From Verrucomicrobiota bacterium (GTDB lineage: Bacteria > Verrucomicrobiota > Verrucomicrobiia > Limisphaerales > SIBE01): 39,516 bases of DNA. The notes under the pieces were generated by a model. That model ran no database searches. It worked only from the letters and a program-made list of their open reading frames with translations, and was not told the origin of the DNA. Of the stretch, positions 32,495-39,516 are shown in pieces. The position numbers and the translations under genes were made by a program. The stretch lies in NCBI GenBank assembly GCA_016871535.1, contig VHCZ01000028.1:1-39516 (forward strand), given 5' to 3'. Each line of letters begins with the position of its first letter. Position 1 is the stretch's first letter.

Positions 32495-33705
32495 ATTTCA
32501 GATTGCGGAGGCAGAGCCTCCTGGCGTGGACGCCTCAATAGGAATACGTGACCGAGACCTGCGCGAGTCCCCAGTCGCGGCTCCGGTAAAGTTTCTCGAA
32601 CGGTTTGATATCCGCTTCCACCGCAGCGTAGCGGCTGAAATAGGCCCCCCCCCACGACCTTGACTGACCAGCGCTCCCCTTGCCGACGCAGACCGAGGCC
32701 GACCTGAACCGTTTCCAGCGCCGGGGCAGCGACGTTGAAAAGCTGCGGATTGTCTATCTCGCCATTGTCCTGGTAATACCGTCCGAACACGCTCAGGAAC
32801 CACGTTTGCTCCCAATCGTATTCGAGCGTGGCCGCGAATGAGAACGCGTGAAAATTTGGCTCTTCGACGGAAAAACCTGTAACCGAACGCAGCACCCAGC
32901 GCTCGGCGACGGCCCAATTCATGGAACCTTGATACGAAAAGCGCGGTTCGCGTTCCGTTGTGGCCACCACCTGGAATTCGTTGAGTGTCCGGATCCGCCG
33001 AGTGAGCACGTTCTCCAGGGCCAGCCGGCCGCCGGCGGTGTGGAGCCGGTCGGGACTGCGAAGGAGTTCCGTGCCAATCTGAGGCGGAGGGAGCACGACG
33101 ATTTCGTAGCCGGACGGAACGTTGCCCTGGCTGTAGAGGGCATCGATCTGGAGAAAGGCCGTGGCGGGCTGGTATTCCCAACGAAATCCGGCCGAGAGAT
33201 TGTAACCGTTGGGATTCACCGCTCGGTATCCCCGAACGTCCGAGTAGTACTGCCGGTAGTATTCGTTCAGCCACAGCGTGCGGTAATTGACGTATCCGTC
33301 GTAATAGCCGCCCGATCCCAGCAGCGACAGCGACGGAGTGACCTTCCGCTTCAACCCGCCTTGAACCGCGACGCGATGCTCGCTCAGGTCCGCAGCCTGG
33401 CTGATGATGTCGAAATCGGCGGGTTGATAGTCCAGGTCAAGCGTGCTGTAGGACAAACTCAAATTGAGATCCAGATTACGGCGCGTTTGTCGGTAAGCCG
33501 CGGAGCTGTCTGTAAGATTGATTCCGGAAGTCCAGAGCCCCTCGGAGTTCACCTCGAACAGATGGTTCGCCGAACTCGGCATCGAACTCTCTGCGGAAGA
33601 AGAATCCGGCAGTCCGTCCGTGGCCGCGAGAAGTTCAGAGTCCGATATGGAAATCAGAGCCGCGCAAACAGCCAGCGTCGCGCGTCGTGGAGCCGAGGAA
33701 ATCAT
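32425..33705 (-). CDS. Outer-membrane beta-barrel protein with frame break at a C9 tract
   Basis: A short signal region (MISSAPRRATLAVCAALISISDSELLA) precedes many alternating, aromatic-rich strands (LDLNLSLSYSTLDLDY, GYNLSAGFRWEYQP, FSFAATLEYDWEQTWFLSVFGRYY), typical of an outer-membrane barrel. At 32645-32653 there are nine C (nine G in the gene). After it the current frame reads non-barrel sequence and ends at 32425 inside a palindromic repeat. With eight G the frame would give AYFSRYAAVEADIKPFEKLY...VTYSY and stop at 32535-32537, a proper barrel ending in an aromatic residue. So the real product is probably 32535-33705. The upstream DUF4266 gene ends 21 bp away, so they form an operon. 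Confidence 0.75.
   Translation of the reverse strand: MISSAPRRATLAVCAALISISDSELLAATDGLPDSSSAESSMPSSANHLFEVNSEGLWTSGINLTDSSAAYRQTRRNLDLNLSLSYSTLDLDYQPADFDIISQAADLSEHRVAVQGGLKRKVTPSLSLLGSGGYYDGYVNYRTLWLNEYYRQYYSDVRGYRAVNPNGYNLSAGFRWEYQPATAFLQIDALYSQGNVPSGYEIVVLPPPQIGTELLRSPDRLHTAGGRLALENVLTRRIRTLNEFQVVATTEREPRFSYQGSMNWAVAERWVLRSVTGFSVEEPNFHAFSFAATLEYDWEQTWFLSVFGRYYQDNGEIDNPQLFNVAAPALETVQVGLGLRRQGERWSVKVVGGGLFQPLRCGGSGYQTVRETLPEPRLGTRAGLGHVFLLRRPRQEALPPQSEILPMNGRDGFHSVPDFCLAIERY
32645..32653. repeat. C9 homopolymer tract (slippage site) in the barrel gene
   Basis: Nine consecutive C on the plus strand. Deleting one restores a barrel-like C-terminus. It could be a sequencing or assembly error or a phase-variable switch. 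Confidence 0.8.
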
Positions 33706-33726
33706 CCGAGCGATAGAAGCCTCACG

Positions 33727-33960
33727 TCACTGCGCACAGGCGCTGCAACCCACGGCCCGGGCGCCGCCCGAAAACATCGATCCTGGCTCAGTCTGCAGCC
33801 ACATCTTGGATTGATAGACGAAGGCGCCGGAATCATTGAACAGCATGTTCGGCTTCGACACGAGCCGTTGTTGAAAGGCTGGCACCGAAGAGCAACCGCA
33901 GAGCATCGGCAAGCCGACCCCCGCGATGACCAGCGACAATCCCCTCTTCACTCGCCGCAT
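33727..33960 (-). CDS. DUF4266 family small lipoprotein
   Basis: This 77-residue protein has a lipoprotein signal (MRRVKRGLSLVIAGVGLPMLCGC; lipidated Cys in CSSVPA). The family motif LVSKPNMLFNDSGAFVYQSK is followed by GSMFSGGARAVGCSACAQ. DUF4266 proteins usually sit beside an outer-membrane barrel gene, as here, and are thought to act at the envelope; the terminal CxxC may bind metal or haem, which is inference. ATG 33960 was chosen; the longer frame to 34089 reads CT-rich repeat sequence. Confidence 0.8.
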   Translation of the reverse strand: MRRVKRGLSLVIAGVGLPMLCGCSSVPAFQQRLVSKPNMLFNDSGAFVYQSKMWLQTEPGSMFSGGARAVGCSACAQ

Positions 33961-34007
33961 CCACGGTCTGGTCAGTAAACTCGGCGCAGCGTGGCTGATT
34001 TTTCTTC

Positions 34008-34056
34008 TTCCTCTCCCCGCGAGGGACGAGTGGGGAGAGGACCGAGGAGAGGGGTT
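34008..34056. repeat. CT-rich gene-end palindrome
   Basis: ctctccccgcgagg pairs with the inverse gagtggggagagg; it is related to the element at 13229-13350. Just after it, at 34139-34161, is a taaccttg/taacgatt/taacc repeat similar to the array at 24059. Confidence 0.6.
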
Positions 34057-34188
34057 ACTTGCAGATTCAAGCATGATTCTAAGACTCATAATCTGAATTC
34101 CACAGCAGTCGGCGGGATCAGAACTGCCTGATCCTCGCTTTAACCTTGTAACGATTTAACCGCGGTGCTGGTGGACGAAACTCGTCGA

Positions 34189-34377
34189 CTATTTCTCCGC
34201 CTTATCCAGTTTTTGTTCGATGCGTTGCAGCCGCCGGTCGATGTCATCGAGTCGCTTCTGCGTGTCGGAGCTGTGTTCCCGATGCTGGACGTTGATCAGC
34301 GGCGGCACCGCTACGCAGCCGCTGAAGGCAACGATAGAAATGAAACCGAGCAAAAGATAGAACGCTGCTTTCTTCAT
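34189..34377 (-). CDS. Small coiled-coil lipoprotein
   Basis: The 62-residue protein has a lipoprotein signal MKKAAFYLLLGFISIVAFSGC, then a short charged helix with heptad pattern (DTQKRLDDIDRRLQRIEQKLDKAEK). It resembles short Lpp-like lipoproteins in plan but not in sequence. It is minus strand, upstream of the DUF4266 and barrel genes across a repeat, so it may belong to the same envelope cluster. No specific function recognised. Confidence 0.7.
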   Translation of the reverse strand: MKKAAFYLLLGFISIVAFSGCVAVPPLINVQHREHSSDTQKRLDDIDRRLQRIEQKLDKAEK

Positions 34378-34531
34378 GTTGGACCACTAAGTTGATTCAT
34401 TCAAACAAACAAGCTTCACGCGTCGGCTGGAGCGTGTCATTCCATGAATCCTCTGGCAACTGGGAAAGGGTTTGAAATTTGAAAATTCTCGTGCCGTCGG
34501 CAACCCGAGTGTCTATGGTCATTTGCGCATC

Positions 34532-37432
34532 ATGGATCGACGACGCAGCGCGATGAGGTGGCCAGGACCGATGTCCCTGGTCTGGACTTTCGCAATCCTT
34601 CTTCCGGCCAGCGCGCCATTGCGGGCGTGGGGCGCGCCTGCCTCTTCAGATCATGTTCTCCCTCTTGTGCTCGGCCCGCAGACGGCGTCCCACGCCGAGG
34701 CGGATTCAGGAGAAACTCTGTTGGGCGAACTCAACTGCCTTGCGTGCCACACAGCCAGCGGCACGGTCAAAGCTCGCGTAGCTTCGCGGCCATCTCCGAT
34801 CCTTGGCGCGGAGGGCCTGAGGATCACGCCGCAGTATCTGCGCGCCTTCTTGACCGCGCCGCACAACGAAAAGCCCGGTACCACGATGCCGGACTTGTTG
34901 CACGGCATGGACGCGTCGGCGAAATCCGAAGCCGTCGAAGCGTTGGTTCACTACCTGATCTCGCTCTTTCCGTCCGCAGCTTCGACTCCCACCGGGGCCG
35001 ATCCGTTGAAGATGCAACAAGGGCGGCGGCTGTATCATCAAGTCGGCTGCGTCGCGTGTCATGCCCCGCACGAAGTGGCCTCGGCTTTTCGTCCCGGAAT
35101 GAACGGTGATCGGTCATCTGCGAGTCCCAACGCGCTGGCGAATCTGGCCTCGTGGCAGGCTGCTTCCGTTCCGCTCGGAGACCTGGCCAAGAAAACCACG
35201 GTCGAAGCGCTGGCCAAGTTTCTGGTCAATCCCTTTCAGTTTCGGCCCTCCGGTCGAATGCCGTCGCTGAATCTGAACGAAGCGGAAGCCAGCGCGATCG
35301 CGATTTACCTCCTCCGCGAGCAAGCTCCCGGCCTGTACGATCCTACGGCCACACTCCACAAAATCAAAGGGCTGCGCTACCAGTATTACGAAGGACGCTT
35401 TGGCGGCGACACGGTTGACTTTGATTCGATGCGTCCGCGCGATTCCGGCGTGGCGGACCGATTCAGCCTGGATCCGCGCCGCCGGAACGCGAACTTCGGC
35501 CTGCGTTTCACCGGCTTGATCCACATCCAGACCGAAGGCGACTACACGTTCTACACCGAGTCTGACGACGGCTCGCGGCTGTGGATCGGCAGCACGTTGG
35601 TCGTGAAGAACGACGGGCAGCACGCCATGGCCGAAGCTCAGGGCAAGATTCATCTAAAGCCCGGCGAGCATCCGATCATCGTAACCTACTTCAACGGTGG
35701 CGCGGAGTTTGGTCTCAAAGTCTCGTATCAAGGACCTGCGTTGCCCAAGCAAGAAATTCCTCCGAGTCTGCTCTCGCATCTGGGCCAGCCGATGCTGCCG
35801 ATTGGCAGCGAACCATTCGCCCTCGACGCGGCGAAGGTTGCGCGCGGGAAAGAACTGTTTGGGTCGTTTGGCTGCGTGGCTTGCCATCCAACAAAAGATC
35901 GAACGGGCACTTCCACGTTCCAGGCCAGGTCCCTGGATTCACTGAAGCCCGACGCTGCCGAGGGCTGCCTCGGCGAGAGCGTCGCGGCTGGTCGTCCGCA
36001 GTTTCGTTTGAGCGATACCCAACGCCGAGCCTTGCGCACGACCCTTGCTCACCAGAGCAAGCTGGCAGCGCCGCGCAACGCCCAGGATCAAATCGTGCGC
36101 ACCATGACCGCGTTGAACTGCTTCGCCTGTCATTCCCGGAACGGAGTCGGCGGGCCCGATGCTGCGCGCGGCGAGTATTTCGCCACGGTCGGCGAGGTCG
36201 ATTTGGGCGACGAAGGCCGCATTCCGCCACATCTGACGGGCGTGGGAGCGAAGCTGCGCTCCGATTGGCTCGGCGAGGTGTTGATGTATCGCGGCACGGT
36301 TCGCCCTTACATGGCGACGCGCATGCCGCAATTTGGCAAGGCGAACGTCGAACATTTGGTCGCTGCCTTCGAGCGCGTTGATGAACCTGCATCCGAGGCG
36401 AACGTGTCCGAAATTCCCGCCGAGAACTTGATGCGCCTCGCCAAGTCCGGCCACAAGCTCGTGGGCCGCGACGGCCTGACCTGCATTTCGTGCCACACCT
36501 TCGCGCAGTTCAAATCGCTTGGTGTTCCGGCGATGGACATGACGCAAATGGCCAAGCGGCTGCGGAAGGAATGGTTCCGGCGTTATTTGCTCGATCCCGC
36601 TTCGCTCCGGCCGGGCACACGCATGCCGAGTTTCTGGCCGGACGGCCTCGCCGCGAACAAGGAAATCCTCGGAGGCAACACGGAGCAGCAGATCGAAGCG
36701 ATCTGGGCGTTCCTTTCTCGCGGACGCGAGGCGGACATACCGGCCGGTTTGATCCAGGCCCGGATGGAACTCGTCGCAGATAAAGAGGCGATCCTTTACC
36801 GCAACTTCATCGAAGGCGCGGGCGCGCGCGCGATTGCCGTGGGCTACCCGGAAAAAGCCAATCTCGCTTTTGACGCGGAGAACCTTCGGCTGGCGATGAT
36901 CTGGCAGGGCGCATTTCTCGATGCTTCGCGCCACCGCAGTGATCGCGGCGCCGGCTTTGTGCCTCCGCTCGGCCACAACGTTGTGAGAATGCCGCCCGGT
37001 CCGGCGTTCTCGATCTTGAATGATCTGCAAGCGCCCTGGCCCGAGGCGGTGGGCAAAAAGGCGGGCTATCAAATGCGCGGCTACCGCCTCGACTCGAAGC
37101 AACGCCCCACGTTTCTTTATTCGCTGAATGATCTTCAAATAGAGGATTACCCCGTAGCAGCGCCTGGAGAAATTGATCCGAAGCTTACCCGAATGCTGAC
37201 GTTTCGCGGTGGGAAGGCAACGGATAAACTCTGGTTCAGGGCCGCCGTGGGCTCGAGGATTGACGCCAAAGCTAACGGCGAATTCTGGGTGGATGGAAAA
37301 CTGGCGTTGAAATTCGACCTCGTCGGCGCGGCTAAACCCGTCATCCGCGAGAGCGGCGGGCAGAAGGAATTGCTCGTCCCGATCATGTTTCAAGACCGCG
37401 AAGCTCGAATCCTCGAAGAGATGATCTGGTAG
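34532..37432 (+). CDS. Secreted five-haem cytochrome c with PA14 domain
   Basis: The 966-residue protein has a signal peptide (MRWPGPMSLVWTFAILLPASAPLRAWG) and five CxxCH haem sites at about C69 (CLACH), C173 (CVACH), C448 (CVACH), C530 (CFACH) and C651 (CISCH). Candidate Met ligands lie in GTTMPD, GRMPS, TRMPQF and TRMPSFWP. A PA14 domain (about 281-402, YYEGRF...GDYTFYTESDDGSRLWI...YFNGGAEFGLKV) separates haems two and three. The C-terminal 200 residues have no recognised fold. It probably transfers electrons in the periplasm and binds glycans through PA14. It stands before a beta-propeller dehydrogenase-like gene on the same strand. ATG 34532 (or 34553) was preferred over TTG 34472, which lies in repeat-like sequence. 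Confidence 0.9.
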   Translation: MDRRRSAMRWPGPMSLVWTFAILLPASAPLRAWGAPASSDHVLPLVLGPQTASHAEADSGETLLGELNCLACHTASGTVKARVASRPSPILGAEGLRITPQYLRAFLTAPHNEKPGTTMPDLLHGMDASAKSEAVEALVHYLISLFPSAASTPTGADPLKMQQGRRLYHQVGCVACHAPHEVASAFRPGMNGDRSSASPNALANLASWQAASVPLGDLAKKTTVEALAKFLVNPFQFRPSGRMPSLNLNEAEASAIAIYLLREQAPGLYDPTATLHKIKGLRYQYYEGRFGGDTVDFDSMRPRDSGVADRFSLDPRRRNANFGLRFTGLIHIQTEGDYTFYTESDDGSRLWIGSTLVVKNDGQHAMAEAQGKIHLKPGEHPIIVTYFNGGAEFGLKVSYQGPALPKQEIPPSLLSHLGQPMLPIGSEPFALDAAKVARGKELFGSFGCVACHPTKDRTGTSTFQARSLDSLKPDAAEGCLGESVAAGRPQFRLSDTQRRALRTTLAHQSKLAAPRNAQDQIVRTMTALNCFACHSRNGVGGPDAARGEYFATVGEVDLGDEGRIPPHLTGVGAKLRSDWLGEVLMYRGTVRPYMATRMPQFGKANVEHLVAAFERVDEPASEANVSEIPAENLMRLAKSGHKLVGRDGLTCISCHTFAQFKSLGVPAMDMTQMAKRLRKEWFRRYLLDPASLRPGTRMPSFWPDGLAANKEILGGNTEQQIEAIWAFLSRGREADIPAGLIQARMELVADKEAILYRNFIEGAGARAIAVGYPEKANLAFDAENLRLAMIWQGAFLDASRHRSDRGAGFVPPLGHNVVRMPPGPAFSILNDLQAPWPEAVGKKAGYQMRGYRLDSKQRPTFLYSLNDLQIEDYPVAAPGEIDPKLTRMLTFRGGKATDKLWFRAAVGSRIDAKANGEFWVDGKLALKFDLVGAAKPVIRESGGQKELLVPIMFQDREARILEEMIW

Positions 37433-37643
37433 AATGAACTGGCTTTGCCGTGAACATCTGAAGCGAAGCGCGGCCTTCAGGCCGCTTCGGCGCTCGAGAA
37501 TCCCAACGGGATTCTGCCCCAAAGCCCAGGGTTGCGAGGAACGAAACCTACTGGCGCTTTGGATCCGCCGGGTCAGCCTAAAAGCGGCAGAGGACTGCCG
37601 CACTCCAAGACGCTGGCGCGCGACTCGCTCCTTTCCGTTCATG
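37433..37643. repeat. Gap with gcggccttcaggccgc and gcggcagaggactgccgc hairpins
   Basis: A family B-like half element (37471-37486) and another palindrome (37583-37600) occupy the space after the cytochrome gene. The gap continues into the composite repeat at 37644-37790. No credible gene: an open frame at 37434-37802 is made of repeats. Confidence 0.6.
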
Positions 37644-37790
37644 AGAAGCTTCCTTGGTCTGATTACCATGCTCACACGTCATGAACCAGGTAGGGCGAGT
37701 TCGTCCCGGCGAGCCGCTCGACGTGCTTGGAACACGTCCGACGCGGCTCGCTGGGGACAGGCTCGCCCTACCGTCAGGTTCATGGGAAAA
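37644..37790. repeat. Composite repeat with gtagggcgag core
   Basis: The leader agaagcttcc is followed by catgaacc, then ggtagggcgagttcgtccc inverted as ggacaggctcgccctacc, with inner cgagccgctcg/gcggctcgc matches. It closes with ggttcatgggaa nine bases before the next start codon, replacing most of that gene's leader region. Confidence 0.8.
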
Positions 37791-37798
37791 TCCAGCCA

Positions 37799-39268
37799 AT
37801 GAAAGTTCTCACCATTTTGTTGGCGTTGATCGGGTGCGTCGGCACACTTCGCGGTGCCACCACGGCTGCTGAGGAAAGCCATTACTACGAAATCATCACG
37901 CTGCCCACACCGCCCGGCGTCGTCCTGGAAGCGAGCGGGTTTCAAATGCTGGAGAACGGCCGCATCGCGGTGTGCACGCGTTACGGCGATATCTACCTGA
38001 TCGACGGCGCCTTCGCCCATCCGCCGAAGGACGTGAAGTACCTGCACTACGCCAGCGGCTTGCACGAAGCGCTTGGCCTGGCGGCGCGTGACGGCTGGCT
38101 TTACGTCATTCAACGCGGCGAACTCACCCGCACCAAAGACACGGACGGCGATGGCCGCGCGGATTTGTTTGAAACGGTCAGCGACGATTGGGGTTTGAGC
38201 GGCGATTACCACGAATACGCCTTTTGCTCGAAGTTCGACGCGGAAGGTTATCTGTGGGTCGTGCTGTGCCTGACGGGGTCCTTCACGAGCGACCTGGAAT
38301 TTCGCGGCTGGTGTTTTCGCATTTCGCCCGACGGCAAGGCCATCCCGACAACCAGCGGGATTCGCTCCCCCGGTGGGATTGGAATGAACACGGCGGGCGA
38401 CATGTTTTACACCGACAATCAAGGTCCGTGGAACGGAGCTTGTGCGCTGAAGCAATTGGTTCCCGGCCATTTTGTGGGCCATCCCGCCGGGAACCGCTGG
38501 TATCCGCTCGCTCGAGCAAGCATGGGCCTTCGGCCGACCGATCCGGTCAGCAACAGCCGCATGCACATCGAGGCAAAAAAAATTCCGCAGCTTGTCCCGC
38601 CGGCCATCCTGTTTCCGTACGGCAAGATGGGCCAGTCGGCCAGCGGCATTGCTGGCGATCTGAGCCGGGGCAAATTTGGGCCCTTCCAGAACCAACTGTT
38701 CGTCGGCGATCAGACCCACAGCACCGTCATGCGGGTGTTTCTGGAGAAAGTGAATGGCCGTTATCAAGGCGCGTGCTTTCCGTTCAAGCAAGGCTTTGCT
38801 TCCGGCTGCCTCGGACTCGAATTCGCGCCAGACGGCTCGCTGTTTGTCGGGGGGACGGATCGCGGCTGGGGCGCGCGCGGCGGAAAACCTTTCGCGCTGC
38901 AACGATTGGTCTGGACCGGGCAGACGCCTTTCGAGATTCACGAAATGCGCGCGAAACCGGATGGCTTTGAGCTGACCTTTACTCAGGCGGTCGATCCAGC
39001 ATCCGCGAGCGACACCCGTTCATACCGGATGGAAGCGTTCACTCACATTTATCAAAGCAACTACGGAAGCCCCGAAGTGGACAAGACCACGCCGACGATC
39101 CAAAGCGCCGGTGTGAGCCAGAACGGACGGAGCGTCCGATTGGTGGTCGAGGGGATCGTGGAAGGACACGTCCACGAACTGCACCTCCCGGGCGTGCGTT
39201 CGGCGGAAGGAAAGCCAGTGCTTCATCCCGTGGCTTATTACACGCTGAACGCGCTTTCCGGGAACTGA
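37799..39268 (+). CDS. Secreted beta-propeller protein, sugar-dehydrogenase-like
   Basis: A signal peptide ([20 protein letters not shown]) precedes a beta-propeller (489 residues total) with repeated GxxxxxxGxLYV-type blades: [101 protein letters not shown] and [20 protein letters not shown]. The plan resembles soluble PQQ-dependent sugar dehydrogenases and the large Planctomycetes/Verrucomicrobia family placed beside c-type cytochromes. The upstream five-haem cytochrome fits as electron acceptor. I cannot confirm cofactor residues. The C-terminal 120 residues form an Ig-like end. The start is ATG 37799. Confidence 0.85.
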   Translation: MKVLTILLALIGCVGTLRGATTAAEESHYYEIITLPTPPGVVLEASGFQMLENGRIAVCTRYGDIYLIDGAFAHPPKDVKYLHYASGLHEALGLAARDGWLYVIQRGELTRTKDTDGDGRADLFETVSDDWGLSGDYHEYAFCSKFDAEGYLWVVLCLTGSFTSDLEFRGWCFRISPDGKAIPTTSGIRSPGGIGMNTAGDMFYTDNQGPWNGACALKQLVPGHFVGHPAGNRWYPLARASMGLRPTDPVSNSRMHIEAKKIPQLVPPAILFPYGKMGQSASGIAGDLSRGKFGPFQNQLFVGDQTHSTVMRVFLEKVNGRYQGACFPFKQGFASGCLGLEFAPDGSLFVGGTDRGWGARGGKPFALQRLVWTGQTPFEIHEMRAKPDGFELTFTQAVDPASASDTRSYRMEAFTHIYQSNYGSPEVDKTTPTIQSAGVSQNGRSVRLVVEGIVEGHVHELHLPGVRSAEGKPVLHPVAYYTLNALSGN

Positions 39269-39516
39269 GGATTGGTTCGTTGCAGGAGGACACGGAACAG
39301 AGAAACAACCCCTCACCCTATCCCTCTCCGCTCGGCGGGGAGTATCTGTTTAGCGTTGGTAGGGACGGATTCCACTCAGTCCCAAATCAGACATCGAGGC
39401 AGACTGCCGCCCGGGAGGAGACGATGGGCCAACGGAGGCTCCTGGTTTTTCCATCGTCCGTCTCTCCGTTCAAGGGACGCCTTCAGGATTAATCAGGGAC
39501 GGAGTGGAATCCGTCC
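39269..39516. repeat. Family A palindromic element, copy 8 (from 39358), and CT-rich repeat
   Basis: A CT-rich gene-end repeat (39308-39342) precedes ggtagggacggattcc at 39358. The spacer contains aggctcctggtttttcc and gattaatcagggacggag, nearly the same as copy 1 and as copy 3 inverted. The window ends inside the right hairpin. No gene seen here. Confidence 0.85.

Noticed and set aside
34472-34531. TTG start of the cytochrome gene
   Set aside because: It lies in tttgaaatttgaaaatt repeat-like sequence and adds a polar stretch before the signal peptide; ATG 34532 fits better.
35939-37675. 578-codon open frame on the minus strand
   Set aside because: It is a shadow of the five-haem cytochrome, whose CxxCH and PA14 motifs fix the real frame.
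37434-37802. 122-codon plus-strand frame
   Set aside because: It is built almost wholly from palindromic repeats and ends at the start of the propeller gene; no protein-like pattern.
39280-39492. 70-codon frame containing GRDGFHSVP
   Set aside because: The peptide is the translation of the family A hairpin and appears wherever that repeat is read, including the tail of the frameshifted barrel gene.

Overview
The window (about 60% G+C by eye, 39.5 kb) looks like a chromosome segment of a Verrucomicrobiota bacterium, most likely of the Pedosphaera/Limisphaerales group. This is inferred from protein style: H-X9-DG pseudopilins with the [20 protein letters not shown] start, very large secreted Ig/He_PIG proteins ending in a 'DLxNWT...FYR' module, a PA14-plus-multihaem cytochrome, a relic of a cyclase-kinase fusion, and intergenic regions packed with palindromic repeats. 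I saw no rRNA, tRNA, CRISPR array, phage genes or transposase.

Layout. 1-17.3 kb holds three very large secreted proteins: a 5'-truncated CHRD/MBG/cohesin-like/dockerin-like protein, a 2772-residue cohesin-like/He_PIG/Ig/PPC protein and a 1209-residue protein with lectin-like repeats. Between the second and third lie a minus-strand GlpG-like rhomboid and a small DUF4404 protein. 17.3-20.1 kb has a pseudopilin and a decayed cyclase-kinase gene. 20.1-23.9 kb is a conserved housekeeping group: RodZ-like, rimO, pgsA, pgpA. 24.2-25 kb is a second pseudopilin with a clear terminator. 25.4-30.3 kb, minus strand: sugar-nucleotide epimerase, an IVS-type four-helix-bundle cassette, an amidase lipoprotein, deoC and mdh. 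30.7-34.4 kb: a DUF885 metallopeptidase-like gene, then minus-strand outer-membrane barrel, DUF4266 lipoprotein and a small lipoprotein. 34.5-39.3 kb: a five-haem PA14 cytochrome followed by a secreted beta-propeller of the sugar-dehydrogenase type, a plausible periplasmic oxidation pair.

The strongest unexplained signal is the repeat content. Several unrelated palindromic families occupy nearly every gap, and some have entered genes. One 163-bp copy sits between a good Shine-Dalgarno/ATG and the pseudopilin cleavage site. An 80-bp copy encodes part of the giant protein's signal peptide. A tandem/inverted repeat sits in frame between two RimO domains. Another repeat supplies the probable start codon of the 1209-residue protein. 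A four-helix-bundle gene is bracketed by inverted heptamer arrays, one of which abuts the epimerase gene exactly where its start codon should be. Four gaps share one conserved flank ('frame') around different hairpin cores. This resembles a non-autonomous insertion system that tolerates genes, comparable in behaviour (not by sequence) to Rickettsia palindromic elements.
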